Assembly (NCBI GenBank): GCA_023206055.1
Contig: CP065367.1
Span: forward strand, 124,001-188,000
DNA length: 64,000 bases
Origin: Vibrio cyclitrophicus
Lineage (GTDB): Bacteria > Pseudomonadota > Gammaproteobacteria > Enterobacterales > Vibrionaceae
Reading direction: 5' to 3'
Part shown: positions 42,905 through 51,381 of the stretch, in pieces
Layout: every line of letters starts with the position of its first letter
How positions within the stretch are numbered: position 1 is the stretch's first letter
Program-made: the position numbers and the translations under genes
Notes under the pieces: model-generated
What the model saw: only the letters and a program-made list of their open reading frames with translations
What the model was told of the DNA's origin: nothing
The model's database searches: none

Positions 42905-45259
42905 CTAACGGTTCTCAAAGCGGTTGTAGTCCAAAAGGCCAAACTCGATCGGTTGGTCTTGTTGATACCAACGATGAACGCGATCACTGAATGGCCAGAA
43001 CTCGCTAGAACTGCGTCGTACCGCAAACTTGTCTAGCAGCGCCACGTAGTCTTCTTCCGTGTTTAAGTTTTGCAGCATTTTCAACAGAGCGGGAATTTCG
43101 CTCTCGGTTAATGACAGGTAAGCCGCAGGGTAGCTTCCCACAACGCCTCGTACGAGGGTTAGATCATCTTTGGCGTAATTGCGGTTACCTTCTTCATTAA
43201 ACAAGCTAGAAATGTTGCTATGCGCATTGTTGTGAATCATGGTGAACAGTTGTTCTTCGCCGTTTTCGCCTTCAATCATGATCATTATTAATTGAGGCAC
43301 ATGACGCAGGCCTTCTCCCTTTATCAAATTCACTTGGTTAAGCAGTGCTTCATTCTTTCTACCAAAACCTGTTTCAACAATCTCAAAGCGATTATCGAGA
43401 ACAGGTGCGAGCTTATCTTTGATCATATTCAGCAGTTCACGTTTCGGATCAGCCGTTTTGTAAACGACGCTGGTCGGCTGATCAAAAGGTGCAATGTTTC
43501 GCTGCAAGTAGTCACTCAGTTGTGCGCTTTGGTTCTGGTACCAGCTAGAGTGCTCAATGTGGCGAACGTCTTTAGGAAGAAGGGTTAAGAAGTTACTTTC
43601 ACCTTCAAGACGCAAGAAGTCCATGAACATGCGTGTAATCAGCTGGTGGCCAAAGTTACCGTAAACATCGAAGCCTGCAACGAGTAAATAATGAATACGC
43701 TCTAGAAGAGCATAATCAAGAATCCATGCAGTCTTAGGTTGCGTGCCCACTAAACCTTGTACAACAGAGGCGCTATCGAAGTGCCTAAAGACGGTGAGAG
43801 CAGCATTCGGGTTGATGCCGTCACCATCCCAAATGATGCCAATGTCTAGGTGTACGCCACTCTCGAACCATTGATTAGTGAAGTCTGATTTCGCGTTTAG
43901 GTATCGCGCTTGTTGCTTCGCGTATCTTACCCAGTTGGTTACAGGTACGGTGTTACTTTTTAGTTCGCTAGGAAGCTTTAAGTTTTTCTGTTGGCTTGCA
44001 TAGAAGGCGTTAATTTCCGGAACATCAGCTTTCTCTGGGTCGATGAAGAAAACCCAAAAACGGTCGTTAATTACGTTCAAGGCAAGTTGACCACGACACA
44101 CCGGTCCTTTGATATAGGCCATGATGGTGTTTTGCGCGTTATCCAACATGAAGTTGAAGCGCGAGTTCACTGGCAGCGCTTCAAATGATGTCATTGGATT
44201 GGCAGAAACATCGATGTCGTAACTAGGAAGTTGTTTTACTGCGTAGTTCGCATCGACAAACCAGGTATTCCACTTTTGTAGACGCTCTTTATTAAGTGCG
44301 AAAGGCATGTGCGTTTTGTCGACGATGGTGCCTTGCTCTGGAATCAGACGGTAGTAAACACGGTCTACTTTTGGGTCGTCATAAGGGCGACGAGTCGTGA
44401 TGCGCTGTACCGCTTCACCCGGAGGTGTTGCAGAACGAACAATAGTGAAGAAACGCGTTGGTTGAGCTAAATCAGAAAAGTAGACGTGAGATAAAAACAG
44501 GTGCTCGTAGATGTAACGTGCTGAAAGTTGGCTCTTATTGTCATTCTTATTTAAAAAGCTTTCGTAGACATTAACGAGCTCTTGTTCTGCATCATCCAGC
44601 GGAATGTGGTCGTTCATCAACGCGCCATTTTCCAACCAACTCATTAACGTCGCGTATTCTGTTTTGTCTAAATTCGGCATCCCATAAGGCATCCCCCAAG
44701 TTGGGTAATCTCTCTCGTATTGGGCGTACTCTTCAATGGTTGGGCACTGTTGGTCGCGATCGATTGAAAAGTCGAAACCCTCAAGCTGGGTTTGATCGGG
44801 CAGAGGATGATTCTCTTTCTGGATCAACATACGTGAAACAAGGCCAGCATCGAGGTTAGCCGTTGAGTTTTGCATGCGCTCATTGAGGACCGGATGAAAA
44901 CCCGCATCGCGCCACTCTTGTGTGTTTAGAGCATCTTCAAACAAACGAGTAGGGGCTGATGCCGTTAAGCGGGTACCTTGATAAACGAGTGCCTTGCTCG
45001 CCCCTCGGTCTATGCCTTCCACCGAAGACATTTTGAGTTGGCAAGGGGCGTCATAACAAGCGTGACAAACCACGCATCGGTTATCAATGATGGGTTTTAC
45101 TTCATCAATGAAGTGCTGCGCTTGAGCCGAAAGAATAGGCGCTTGGCGATCGCGTACTTGTTGTTCACCAAACAACTCGTCGAAGTTTAAACCCGCGTAG
45201 ACGGCACAACCCGAGAAGACGCTAACAAAAGCTAAAATGAAGAGTTTTTTCAAATTCAT
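42905..45259 (-). CDS. cti: Fatty acid cis/trans isomerase
   Basis: The 784-residue periplasmic enzyme converts cis-unsaturated membrane fatty acids to trans forms without changing saturation, a rapid response to solvents and heat. The N-terminus is a signal or lipoprotein segment (VFSGCAVYA). The haem-binding motif CVVCH (C62, C65, H66) lies in RCVVCHACYDAPCQL, as in Pseudomonas Cti. The rest matches the family's length and composition, with MPYGMPNLDKTEYATL near residue 197. No operon partners are seen, and expression of cti is generally constitutive. Confidence 0.93.
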   Translation of the reverse strand: MNLKKLFILAFVSVFSGCAVYAGLNFDELFGEQQVRDRQAPILSAQAQHFIDEVKPIIDNRCVVCHACYDAPCQLKMSSVEGIDRGASKALVYQGTRLTASAPTRLFEDALNTQEWRDAGFHPVLNERMQNSTANLDAGLVSRMLIQKENHPLPDQTQLEGFDFSIDRDQQCPTIEEYAQYERDYPTWGMPYGMPNLDKTEYATLMSWLENGALMNDHIPLDDAEQELVNVYESFLNKNDNKSQLSARYIYEHLFLSHVYFSDLAQPTRFFTIVRSATPPGEAVQRITTRRPYDDPKVDRVYYRLIPEQGTIVDKTHMPFALNKERLQKWNTWFVDANYAVKQLPSYDIDVSANPMTSFEALPVNSRFNFMLDNAQNTIMAYIKGPVCRGQLALNVINDRFWVFFIDPEKADVPEINAFYASQQKNLKLPSELKSNTVPVTNWVRYAKQQARYLNAKSDFTNQWFESGVHLDIGIIWDGDGINPNAALTVFRHFDSASVVQGLVGTQPKTAWILDYALLERIHYLLVAGFDVYGNFGHQLITRMFMDFLRLEGESNFLTLLPKDVRHIEHSSWYQNQSAQLSDYLQRNIAPFDQPTSVVYKTADPKRELLNMIKDKLAPVLDNRFEIVETGFGRKNEALLNQVNLIKGEGLRHVPQLIMIMIEGENGEEQLFTMIHNNAHSNISSLFNEEGNRNYAKDDLTLVRGVVGSYPAAYLSLTESEIPALLKMLQNLNTEEDYVALLDKFAVRRSSSEFWPFSDRVHRWYQQDQPIEFGLLDYNRFENR

Positions 45260-45468
45260 ACGTATTTAAATATAAGGCATTTTCTCTAATTATATCGAAA
45301 ATGATTGAAAATGCTCATGTTCTAACAATTTTGTAGACAAGATCTTGATAGGACGAGTAACTTGTCGATGCGCGTCACTTGCTTGTGCTCAGAAATTGGA
45401 TTTTAGACCTAGCTAGATTTAAGCACCAAGAGCTAAAAGCTAGCAGTTAAGATGCTAAGAACTAAGAC

Positions 45469-47133
45469 TCACTGATTAACGTAACAAACAGAGAAGGGGA
45501 CAGACAATCGCTCAAACTCTTTGATCCAGCGCCACTGGTTGTCTTGCAGTTTATCGCCAGGGCCTTTGACTTCAATCCAATGAAACTCACCGCCCTTGAA
45601 TGCAATCAAATCCGGCATCCCAGTTCTAAATAGCTTTAAATCACTCAATATCACTTTGAAGAGATCGACAACTAAGGCGTTGGGAATAGCTTTTATACTT
45701 TGCCCGATAAGTGCCTTAGGGAAATGATTCCAATGAACAAAGGGGTTCGCTATACCTTGCTTTTCATCGTAAGTATCGAGCAAATGGTTCAGCCCATGTT
45801 TGGATATCGTCTGAAACGCGGCTTCAATCTGTTGGGTTCGCTTGTCTACGAAATCTGAATGGTACAGATCCAATGGTCGATGTTGGTACCGGTTGATAAA
45901 GGCGCCTTCAACGTCTGCGAAAATGACATCCCAGAAAGCCAAACCAAACAAGCCACATAAAAAGCTGTTCTCAGAAAAATAGACATCCCAACCTTGGTTC
46001 TCAAAATGCTGTTTTACCGCAAGCTCGACTCGCGTTTTGTTAAGGTCTAATTCCAGTTTTATCTCTTTGCAGCTCGGTTTTATGGTTCGTAAAACTTTGT
46101 GCCCCTGTTTGCGTAGTAGCCTGTCTTCGAGCTTAATAGCGACTTCCAACTCTGACACATCCGATGGAGTAGTTTTCATTTGCGTGACAATGTCACACAT
46201 TAAGTCTAGCTCACCTTGTTTGTCGTAGATGCGTGCAAGTCGTTCTCTGCTCGGAGGAAGTGTAGATTGCCTGAACCAAAAGATAGCTTGGTCGTTTAGG
46301 TTAAGTCTTTCAAGATCGCGAGCAATATCATTGATCAAACGCGATCGTTTTCTGGCAATGCTTCTGTGTTCTGATTCTTCAGGAATCACGTTTAAAAGCA
46401 GTTCCAAAAATTCTCCATCTTTGCGGTCACCTTCTGAATACAAGCGTTGAATATCCCGCATCTGGATCAATTGATTGAGTTGATCTCTGGAAGTGAAGAA
46501 GCGGCGCTGCTTGCTTAATGGGTAGTTCTCAAAGGTGTTGAGCCCAAGGTCACTTAAGACGAACTGACTTAAGTCTTGATAAGTGTTGGCAAAGAACAGC
46601 AACAGTAATACATCAATCACTTGAGATTCGATGACGTAAATACAGTCGAAGGTTAGGCTTTGAAATTGATCGAAAGGTTGTTGATCAAGCAGTAGCAATA
46701 GCTCATCTTTTTTGGCAGCTCTGTGGCTCTTAAGGACGGGGAATACATTCAACAGTTCTGGTTTGGTGAGCAAGTGCAACCCTAGCTCGACCTCATTAAT
46801 GAGGAGGTGATGGGGTTCTGTTGGGTGACTCAACGCGATGAAGCCTGAGTAGCTTAGCTCTCGCAGTGCGGTCTTTAGCTCTGGGATCTCAACATAGTTG
46901 AGTTTATCGCTGCGAAACCACCGCCCCTTACGAGAAAGCAAACGAACCATTAAGCATTGGCTTGAAATAGTAAGACGTTTGTATGCGGACAACCAACGAC
47001 ATTCATCGTCACTCAGAAGATCGGGGTAGAGCGTTTGAGCGTGTTCAACCAGTCGATTGAAGTTGTCGAGATAATAAGTAGGGGAGAGCTGAAGAGTGGT
47101 TTCGGTCGTCAATGGAGAAGTCGCTTGATACAA
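45469..47133 (-). CDS. FAN1-like VRR-NUC domain nuclease
   Basis: The 554-residue product resembles bacterial FAN1 proteins, structure-specific nucleases of the PD-(D/E)XK superfamily that cut branched DNA. N-terminal helical and winged-helix parts (starting with PTYYLDNFNRLVEHAQTLYP) are followed by a TPR-like helical middle. The C-terminal VRR-NUC domain carries GMPDLIAFKGGEFHWIEVKGPGDKLQDNQWRW, with the Asp and the E-x-K catalytic residues. The start is a TTG at 47133. No later ATG retains the conserved N-terminus. Its ribosome-binding region overlaps the terminator hairpin of the upstream transporter gene. Confidence 0.85.
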   Translation of the reverse strand: MYQATSPLTTETTLQLSPTYYLDNFNRLVEHAQTLYPDLLSDDECRWLSAYKRLTISSQCLMVRLLSRKGRWFRSDKLNYVEIPELKTALRELSYSGFIALSHPTEPHHLLINEVELGLHLLTKPELLNVFPVLKSHRAAKKDELLLLLDQQPFDQFQSLTFDCIYVIESQVIDVLLLLFFANTYQDLSQFVLSDLGLNTFENYPLSKQRRFFTSRDQLNQLIQMRDIQRLYSEGDRKDGEFLELLLNVIPEESEHRSIARKRSRLINDIARDLERLNLNDQAIFWFRQSTLPPSRERLARIYDKQGELDLMCDIVTQMKTTPSDVSELEVAIKLEDRLLRKQGHKVLRTIKPSCKEIKLELDLNKTRVELAVKQHFENQGWDVYFSENSFLCGLFGLAFWDVIFADVEGAFINRYQHRPLDLYHSDFVDKRTQQIEAAFQTISKHGLNHLLDTYDEKQGIANPFVHWNHFPKALIGQSIKAIPNALVVDLFKVILSDLKLFRTGMPDLIAFKGGEFHWIEVKGPGDKLQDNQWRWIKEFERLSVPFSVCYVNQ

Positions 47134-47162
47134 AAAGAGCCTAACCCTAAGGTTAAGCTCTT
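47132..47162 (-). terminator. Terminator of the OFA-family transporter gene
   Basis: Twelve-bp stem with one mismatch (aagagcctaacc / ggttaagctctt), a four-base loop, and five T residues following on the minus strand. It reaches into the start region of the FAN1-like gene. Confidence 0.7.
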
Positions 47163-47190
47163 CAGTAACAAATTCAATCTTTTCTGTTGA

Positions 47191-48429
47191 TTAAGCTTGT
47201 GATGCTTTTAGTTCAGCAACTTTAGCTTCAGAGATTGGCTTAGTGATGATTGCTAGAACAATACACACTGCCATCATAACTGCAGAGATTGTGTAAGCTA
47301 GGCCGTAACCTTCGCCGTTTGACATTGAGAAGCCAACAACCGCTGCACCGATAGCGCCGCCGATACCCCATGCCGTGTAAAGCACGCCGTAGTTAGTACC
47401 GTAGTTTTTCAGGCCGTAGAACTCAGCAGTCAATGTTGGGAATACTGCTAGAAGCGTACCGTAACCAACAGCTGCGATAGCCGTACCAATGATTAGCGTG
47501 AATTCAGAGTTGAACGTAGCGAATAGAGCCATGTTCGCACCTTGAAGGATGAACGCTAGAAGCAGAGTACGTACACCACCGATTTTATCTGCAAGCATAC
47601 CCGCAGCAACACGGCCGCCTGAGTTGAATACTGCAAGGATAGACGCTAGGTAAACTGCGTTTGGCAGGTTAGCTTGAACGCTAGCAATCGTAGTGATGTT
47701 ACCGATGATCATTAGACCAACAGATGCAGCGAATGCGTACATGATCCATAGAGAGTAGAACTGAGGAGTCTTCAGCATTACTTTCCAAGTTAGGTCTTCA
47801 ATCTTCTTAGCCGCTTTAGGAGCTTGGCCTGCTTTTACTTTAGGCTCAGCTGGCGTGTAATCCGCTGGTGGGTTGTTGATTGTTGCTGCTAGAGGTACTG
47901 CGATTGCAAGTACACCAACACCAAGAATCATAAAGCTAGTTTGGATACCCATGCTGTCGATTAGCGCAGAAGTGAGTGGTGCTAGGTAAATAGCTGCAAG
48001 ACCGAAGCCTGCTGCGATAAGACCGTTAACCATACCTTTCTTAGAAGAGTGGAACCACTTCATTGCTGATGGAGAAAGACATGCGTAACCGAAGCCGATA
48101 CCAGCACCTGTCATAACACCAAACGTGATGTTCAGCATCATAGGCGTTGTAGCGAAACCAGAAGCAATCATACCTAGGCCTGTAAGTGCTGTACCTAGGA
48201 TAAGGATCTTACGTGGACCCATACGGTCTTGTAGGATGCCCGCAACAAGAAGACAAACAGAGAATGTGATAGTTGCAATAGCGTAAGGTGAAGATGCTTC
48301 AGCAGCACTCCAACCAGCTTCAGTCACTAGCGCTTTGTTAAATACACTCCAAGCATACAGGATGCCAAGACAAAGGTTGATACAGAAGCCTGCTAGCAGG
48401 ATACGTGTTGCTTTATCAATCTTGCTCAT
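47191..48429 (-). CDS. OFA-family major facilitator transporter
   Basis: MFS transporter of 412 residues with twelve membrane segments. The opening ILLAGFCINLCLGILYAWSVF is the signature of the oxalate/formate antiporter (OFA) branch, many of which carry monocarboxylates such as lactate, pyruvate or formate. GAGIGFGYACLSPSAMKWF and FGLKNYG-type segments are also present. The substrate cannot be read. The ATG at 48429 is chosen over one at 48450 because it has a purine-rich leader. It is a single gene ended by a hairpin terminator. Confidence 0.86.
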   Translation of the reverse strand: MSKIDKATRILLAGFCINLCLGILYAWSVFNKALVTEAGWSAAEASSPYAIATITFSVCLLVAGILQDRMGPRKILILGTALTGLGMIASGFATTPMMLNITFGVMTGAGIGFGYACLSPSAMKWFHSSKKGMVNGLIAAGFGLAAIYLAPLTSALIDSMGIQTSFMILGVGVLAIAVPLAATINNPPADYTPAEPKVKAGQAPKAAKKIEDLTWKVMLKTPQFYSLWIMYAFAASVGLMIIGNITTIASVQANLPNAVYLASILAVFNSGGRVAAGMLADKIGGVRTLLLAFILQGANMALFATFNSEFTLIIGTAIAAVGYGTLLAVFPTLTAEFYGLKNYGTNYGVLYTAWGIGGAIGAAVVGFSMSNGEGYGLAYTISAVMMAVCIVLAIITKPISEAKVAELKASQA

Positions 48430-49023
48430 TTTTATTCTCAGTTTTGTCATCGGTTAGTGGAGAGCCACATAACTAAAGACGGGTTATTGTGATTGTTTCT
48501 TCAAAATTAGTTTGCGTTTATCAACAGATAGCGCAAAAGAGCGCGGATTATAACCAATTAAAATGTGATTGGAATCTCTTTTTCCATTTTTGGTCAATTA
48601 AATTCAATTTGTTAATAAGTTGTTTTTCATTGGTTTTTGAAATGTTTTTAACACTTCTCTATTTTGTTCTATTTCTCTCTGTTTTCTTATTATTTCAGGG
48701 ATTTTGAGGTGATGATTTTTGAATAGACACGTATTCCGTGCGGATATCACAGAGTTACTAATTATTTTAAATTTTTTCTAAGGTTAATTTTGTGTAACAA
48801 AATAAATCAAAATGGAGCTTTACCCATATGAGACAAGGAGTAACGGAGTTTTATTAAAAACAGAATGTTAAGTAATTGTTAAGGGTGCTTTTTGTTAGCA
48901 CCTTTGCTTACATTTTGTTCGATTGGAGGGGTTGTGTTGTCCGTAAAAAGTGGGAAAATAGTACGCAAACTGAGATTCCAAATTTGAAAGGATGCGTTTC
49001 CAACTTATGGTGAGGCGAGTATT
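48430..49023. promoter_or_regulatory. Long AT-rich divergent region upstream of the OFA transporter and a small membrane protein gene
   Basis: This 594-base region carries the promoters of both flanking genes. A 72-codon open frame at 48489-48707 encodes a run of Phe/Leu that looks like an AT-rich artefact and has no ribosome binding site. I see no RNA gene signature. The length is unusual for this window and leaves room for upstream regulatory sites. Confidence 0.4.
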
Positions 49024-49404
49024 ATGAAACTGTTTTTAATTTTATTGATGTCAATTTCTGGTGGTGTAGCGGCAGCTGACCATATTCACTCTTTCCTATT
49101 CGGCTTCTATGTTGCGGCACTAGCCGTTGGTAGTTGCTACTGGCTTGCATTCCGCAGTACGCGTTTCCCACAGTTGGCATTAGTGCTATTGATGTGTGGC
49201 TTCTTTGCGAAAATCGCAGTGACTGTTGTCGGTGTTTCTTGGGGTATCTCGAACGATATCATTCAATCGCCGTTCATTTTCTCATTATCATACTTGTTCT
49301 TCTTAGTGGTTGTGTCTTACGTTTGGTTTGCATACCGCGATAAATTGACGCTAAAACAGCGCGCTAAGCAGGTAGAAGAGTCTCGTAAACAAGCGGCAGC
49401 GTAA
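49024..49404 (+). CDS. Small integral membrane protein, 126 residues
   Basis: Four hydrophobic segments (about 3-17, 24-42, 50-73, 84-104) end in a basic cytosolic tail (KLTLKQRAKQVEESRKQ). The order and size resemble AtpI/AtpR-type small four-helix proteins, but I cannot show homology. The ATG follows ggtgagg. The gene is followed by a clear UUCG-capped terminator. Function is unknown. Confidence 0.75.
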   Translation: MKLFLILLMSISGGVAAADHIHSFLFGFYVAALAVGSCYWLAFRSTRFPQLALVLLMCGFFAKIAVTVVGVSWGISNDIIQSPFIFSLSYLFFLVVVSYVWFAYRDKLTLKQRAKQVEESRKQAAA

Positions 49405-49418
49405 TTCGATTTGATTCT

Positions 49419-49446
49419 TAAAAAGCCTTCTTCGGAAGGCTTTTTT
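49419..49446 (+). terminator. UUCG-capped terminator
   Basis: Eleven-bp stem aaaaagccttc / gaaggcttttt around a TTCG tetraloop, ending in a T-run. Confidence 0.93.
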
Positions 49447-49492
49447 GATCTTGCCCACCTGAACTCTATTATCTGGTTATGACGGCAGATAA

Positions 49493-49528
49493 AAGAAACC
49501 CCAGTATGGTGACATACTGGGGTTTCTT
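49493..49528. terminator. Bidirectional terminator for the HNH gene
   Basis: Perfect 16-bp stem aagaaaccccagtatg / catactggggtttctt with loop gtga, lying between convergent genes. On the minus strand it is followed by a T-rich tract. Confidence 0.85.
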
Positions 49529-49584
49529 GTTATTTATCTATTATCAAGCAGTTACCATCTACCAAAGACAGTTCTGAAAGCGTG

Positions 49585-49929
49585 TTACTTCTTCATCATT
49601 TTAGCGAGATCGGCGAACGGGTTGTGTGTCGCTGACTGATGATCATCTAAGCTCGCTTTTGCATCCACACCATAACGCTCATGGTCAGTGTATTTAGAAT
49701 GCTCATGATCGTGACAGTACAAGCACAATAGCTCCCAGTTGCTGCCATCTTCAGGGTTGTTTGTATGGTCGTGATCCACGTGGTGAACGGTAAGTTCTCG
49801 GAGGTTTGAGTAAACAAATTCTCGCGCACATTTACCACAAACCCAAGGGTACAGTTTTAGTGCTTTTTCGCGGTAGCCTTTCTCTTGGCGAGCATACGCT
49901 GCACTCGAACCTGTGAAATCAGAAGACAT
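49585..49929 (-). CDS. yajD: YajD-like HNH nuclease family protein
   Basis: The 114-residue protein has the HNH fold: CGKCAREF supplies one cysteine pair, LTVHHVDHDHTNNPEDGSNWELLC holds the HNH core, and YCHDHEH supplies the second metal pair. It resembles YajD, a small HNH protein with no known cellular role. The ATG at 49929 has an aaggat site nine bases upstream; a TTG two codons earlier is less likely. It ends before a strong bidirectional terminator. Confidence 0.85.
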   Translation of the reverse strand: MSSDFTGSSAAYARQEKGYREKALKLYPWVCGKCAREFVYSNLRELTVHHVDHDHTNNPEDGSNWELLCLYCHDHEHSKYTDHERYGVDAKASLDDHQSATHNPFADLAKMMKK

Positions 49930-50245
49930 TGCCAAATCCTTATCAATTGTAATATCCCGATTTTATCACAGCTTTCTTGAACCTGTCGGTATGTCGTTCG
50001 TAAATCATTGCTAATTGCTAATTGCTAATTGCTAATTGCTAAATGATGCGGTGGGTTTATCGATATCAGATTGAGGTTTGAATACAGACTTATCTTTAAA
50101 TACACACGCCAACGCTTAAACGGGTTATGTCTTTCTGGAATAAGCCATGCTTAACAGTTTGAAAATAAATCGTATTTAGGGGTTTTAACCACAGGTATGT
50201 GACCTAATATCAGTTTGTGAGACCCTATATTAATAAGGAAATATC
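49930..50245. other. Intergenic region containing a heptanucleotide tandem repeat
   Basis: This region separates yajD (minus) from the GST gene (plus) and holds promoter DNA for both. The most striking element is a five-copy 7-base repeat annotated separately. No ORF or RNA gene is credible. Confidence 0.55.
50007..50041. repeat. Five perfect tandem copies of a 7-bp unit (attgcta)
   Basis: Five uninterrupted, identical copies of attgcta are flanked by atc on the left and aaatgat on the right. Identical short tandem repeats mutate by slippage, so copy number may vary between strains. It lies 78 bases upstream of yajD on its 5' side and about 205 bases upstream of the GST gene. Confidence 0.9.
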
Positions 50246-51103
50246 ATGTCAGAACAATACACTCCGCCAAAAGTTTGGGTTAACGATACTGCTGGTGGTA
50301 ACAAGTGGGCAAACATCAATAGTCCTGAATCTGGAGCTCGCTTTGATAAAGAGCTTCCTGTTGGTGACCATGCTTTTCAATTGTATTCTCTTGGCACACC
50401 TAACGGTCAAAAAGTCACTATCTTGCTGGAAGAGTTGTTAGCGGCGGGTGTTAAAGAAGCTGAATATGATGCGTACTTGATCAACATCGGTGAGGCCGAT
50501 CAATTCTCTTCTGGCTTTGTTGGAGTGAATCCAAATTCTAAAATACCAGCACTTGTCGACAAGTCTGGAGATGAAGACGTTAATGTTTTCGAATCGGCAT
50601 CTATCTTGATGCACTTAGCTGAAAAATTTGGTCACTTCTTACCAAAAGAAGGGGCGGCAAGAACACAAACCATTAACTGGTTGTTCTGGGCACAAGGTTC
50701 TGCGCCATTCCTAGGCGGTGGTTTTGGTCACTTCTACGCTTACGCTGATGAAAAGCAAGAGTACCCAATTAACCGTTTTGCGATGGAAGCGAAGCGCCAG
50801 CTAGACGTGTTAGATAAACAACTGGCAAACAACACATTTGTGGCGGGTGAAGAGCTATGCATCGCTGATATCGCGATTTGGCCTTGGTATGGCAACCTTG
50901 TGCTAGGCAAAATCTACGATGCAGCCGAGTTCCTACAAGTGGAGTCTTACACCAACGTTGTACGCTGGGCGAAGCAACTAGAAGCGCGTGAAGGTTTCCA
51001 ACGCGGCCGAGTGGTTAACCGTTCATTTGGCGAAGAGTGGGAGCAAGTACCCGAGCGCCATTCTGCAGAAGACATTGATGCGGTGTTGAAGCTTAAACCT
51101 TAG
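50246..51103 (+). CDS. yghU: YghU-type glutathione transferase / disulfide-bond oxidoreductase
   Basis: The 285-residue protein matches E. coli YghU in its distinctive N-terminal extension and core. I recognise VWVNDTAGGNKWANINSP, QLYSLGTPNGQKVTILLEELLAAG, DQFSSGFVGVNPNSKIPAL and WLFWAQGSAPFLGGGFGHFY. YghU binds two glutathione molecules and acts as a disulfide-bond reductase with weak transferase activity. The fold is an N-terminal thioredoxin-like domain followed by a helical C-terminal domain. The ATG follows aaggaa. It is a single gene with its own terminator. Confidence 0.95.
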   Translation: MSEQYTPPKVWVNDTAGGNKWANINSPESGARFDKELPVGDHAFQLYSLGTPNGQKVTILLEELLAAGVKEAEYDAYLINIGEADQFSSGFVGVNPNSKIPALVDKSGDEDVNVFESASILMHLAEKFGHFLPKEGAARTQTINWLFWAQGSAPFLGGGFGHFYAYADEKQEYPINRFAMEAKRQLDVLDKQLANNTFVAGEELCIADIAIWPWYGNLVLGKIYDAAEFLQVESYTNVVRWAKQLEAREGFQRGRVVNRSFGEEWEQVPERHSAEDIDAVLKLKP

Positions 51104-51167
51104 CTTGTATTTGATAGCTACTCTTGGGTGATACCTTCTCACTAGCTTAATATTAGTGATCAATTGT

Positions 51168-51203
51168 AAACGCCATATTTCAATCGAGATATGGCGTTTT
51201 TCC
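51168..51203 (+). terminator. Terminator after yghU
   Basis: Stem aaacgccatat / atatggcgttt with a ten-base loop and a following T-run. Confidence 0.9.
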
Positions 51204-51381
51204 GTTTTAAGGTAGGGAGAGGTTTTGCAATTGGAATGAGAGTCTCAATTACCACTTTGTTTATCTTATTCAATCGCTTATGAGTAATGGTCTTTGTGGT
51301 TAAGACAAAAAACAATAGTCATCGACATGGAGTAAATCTATAAGATAACGGTCCACTTAAAATTACGACTAACTTCGCTCA

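Noticed and set aside
48489..48707. 72-codon frame in the long AT-rich region upstream of the OFA transporter gene
   Set aside because: It is a Phe/Leu-rich run typical of AT-rich non-coding DNA, with no ribosome binding site.
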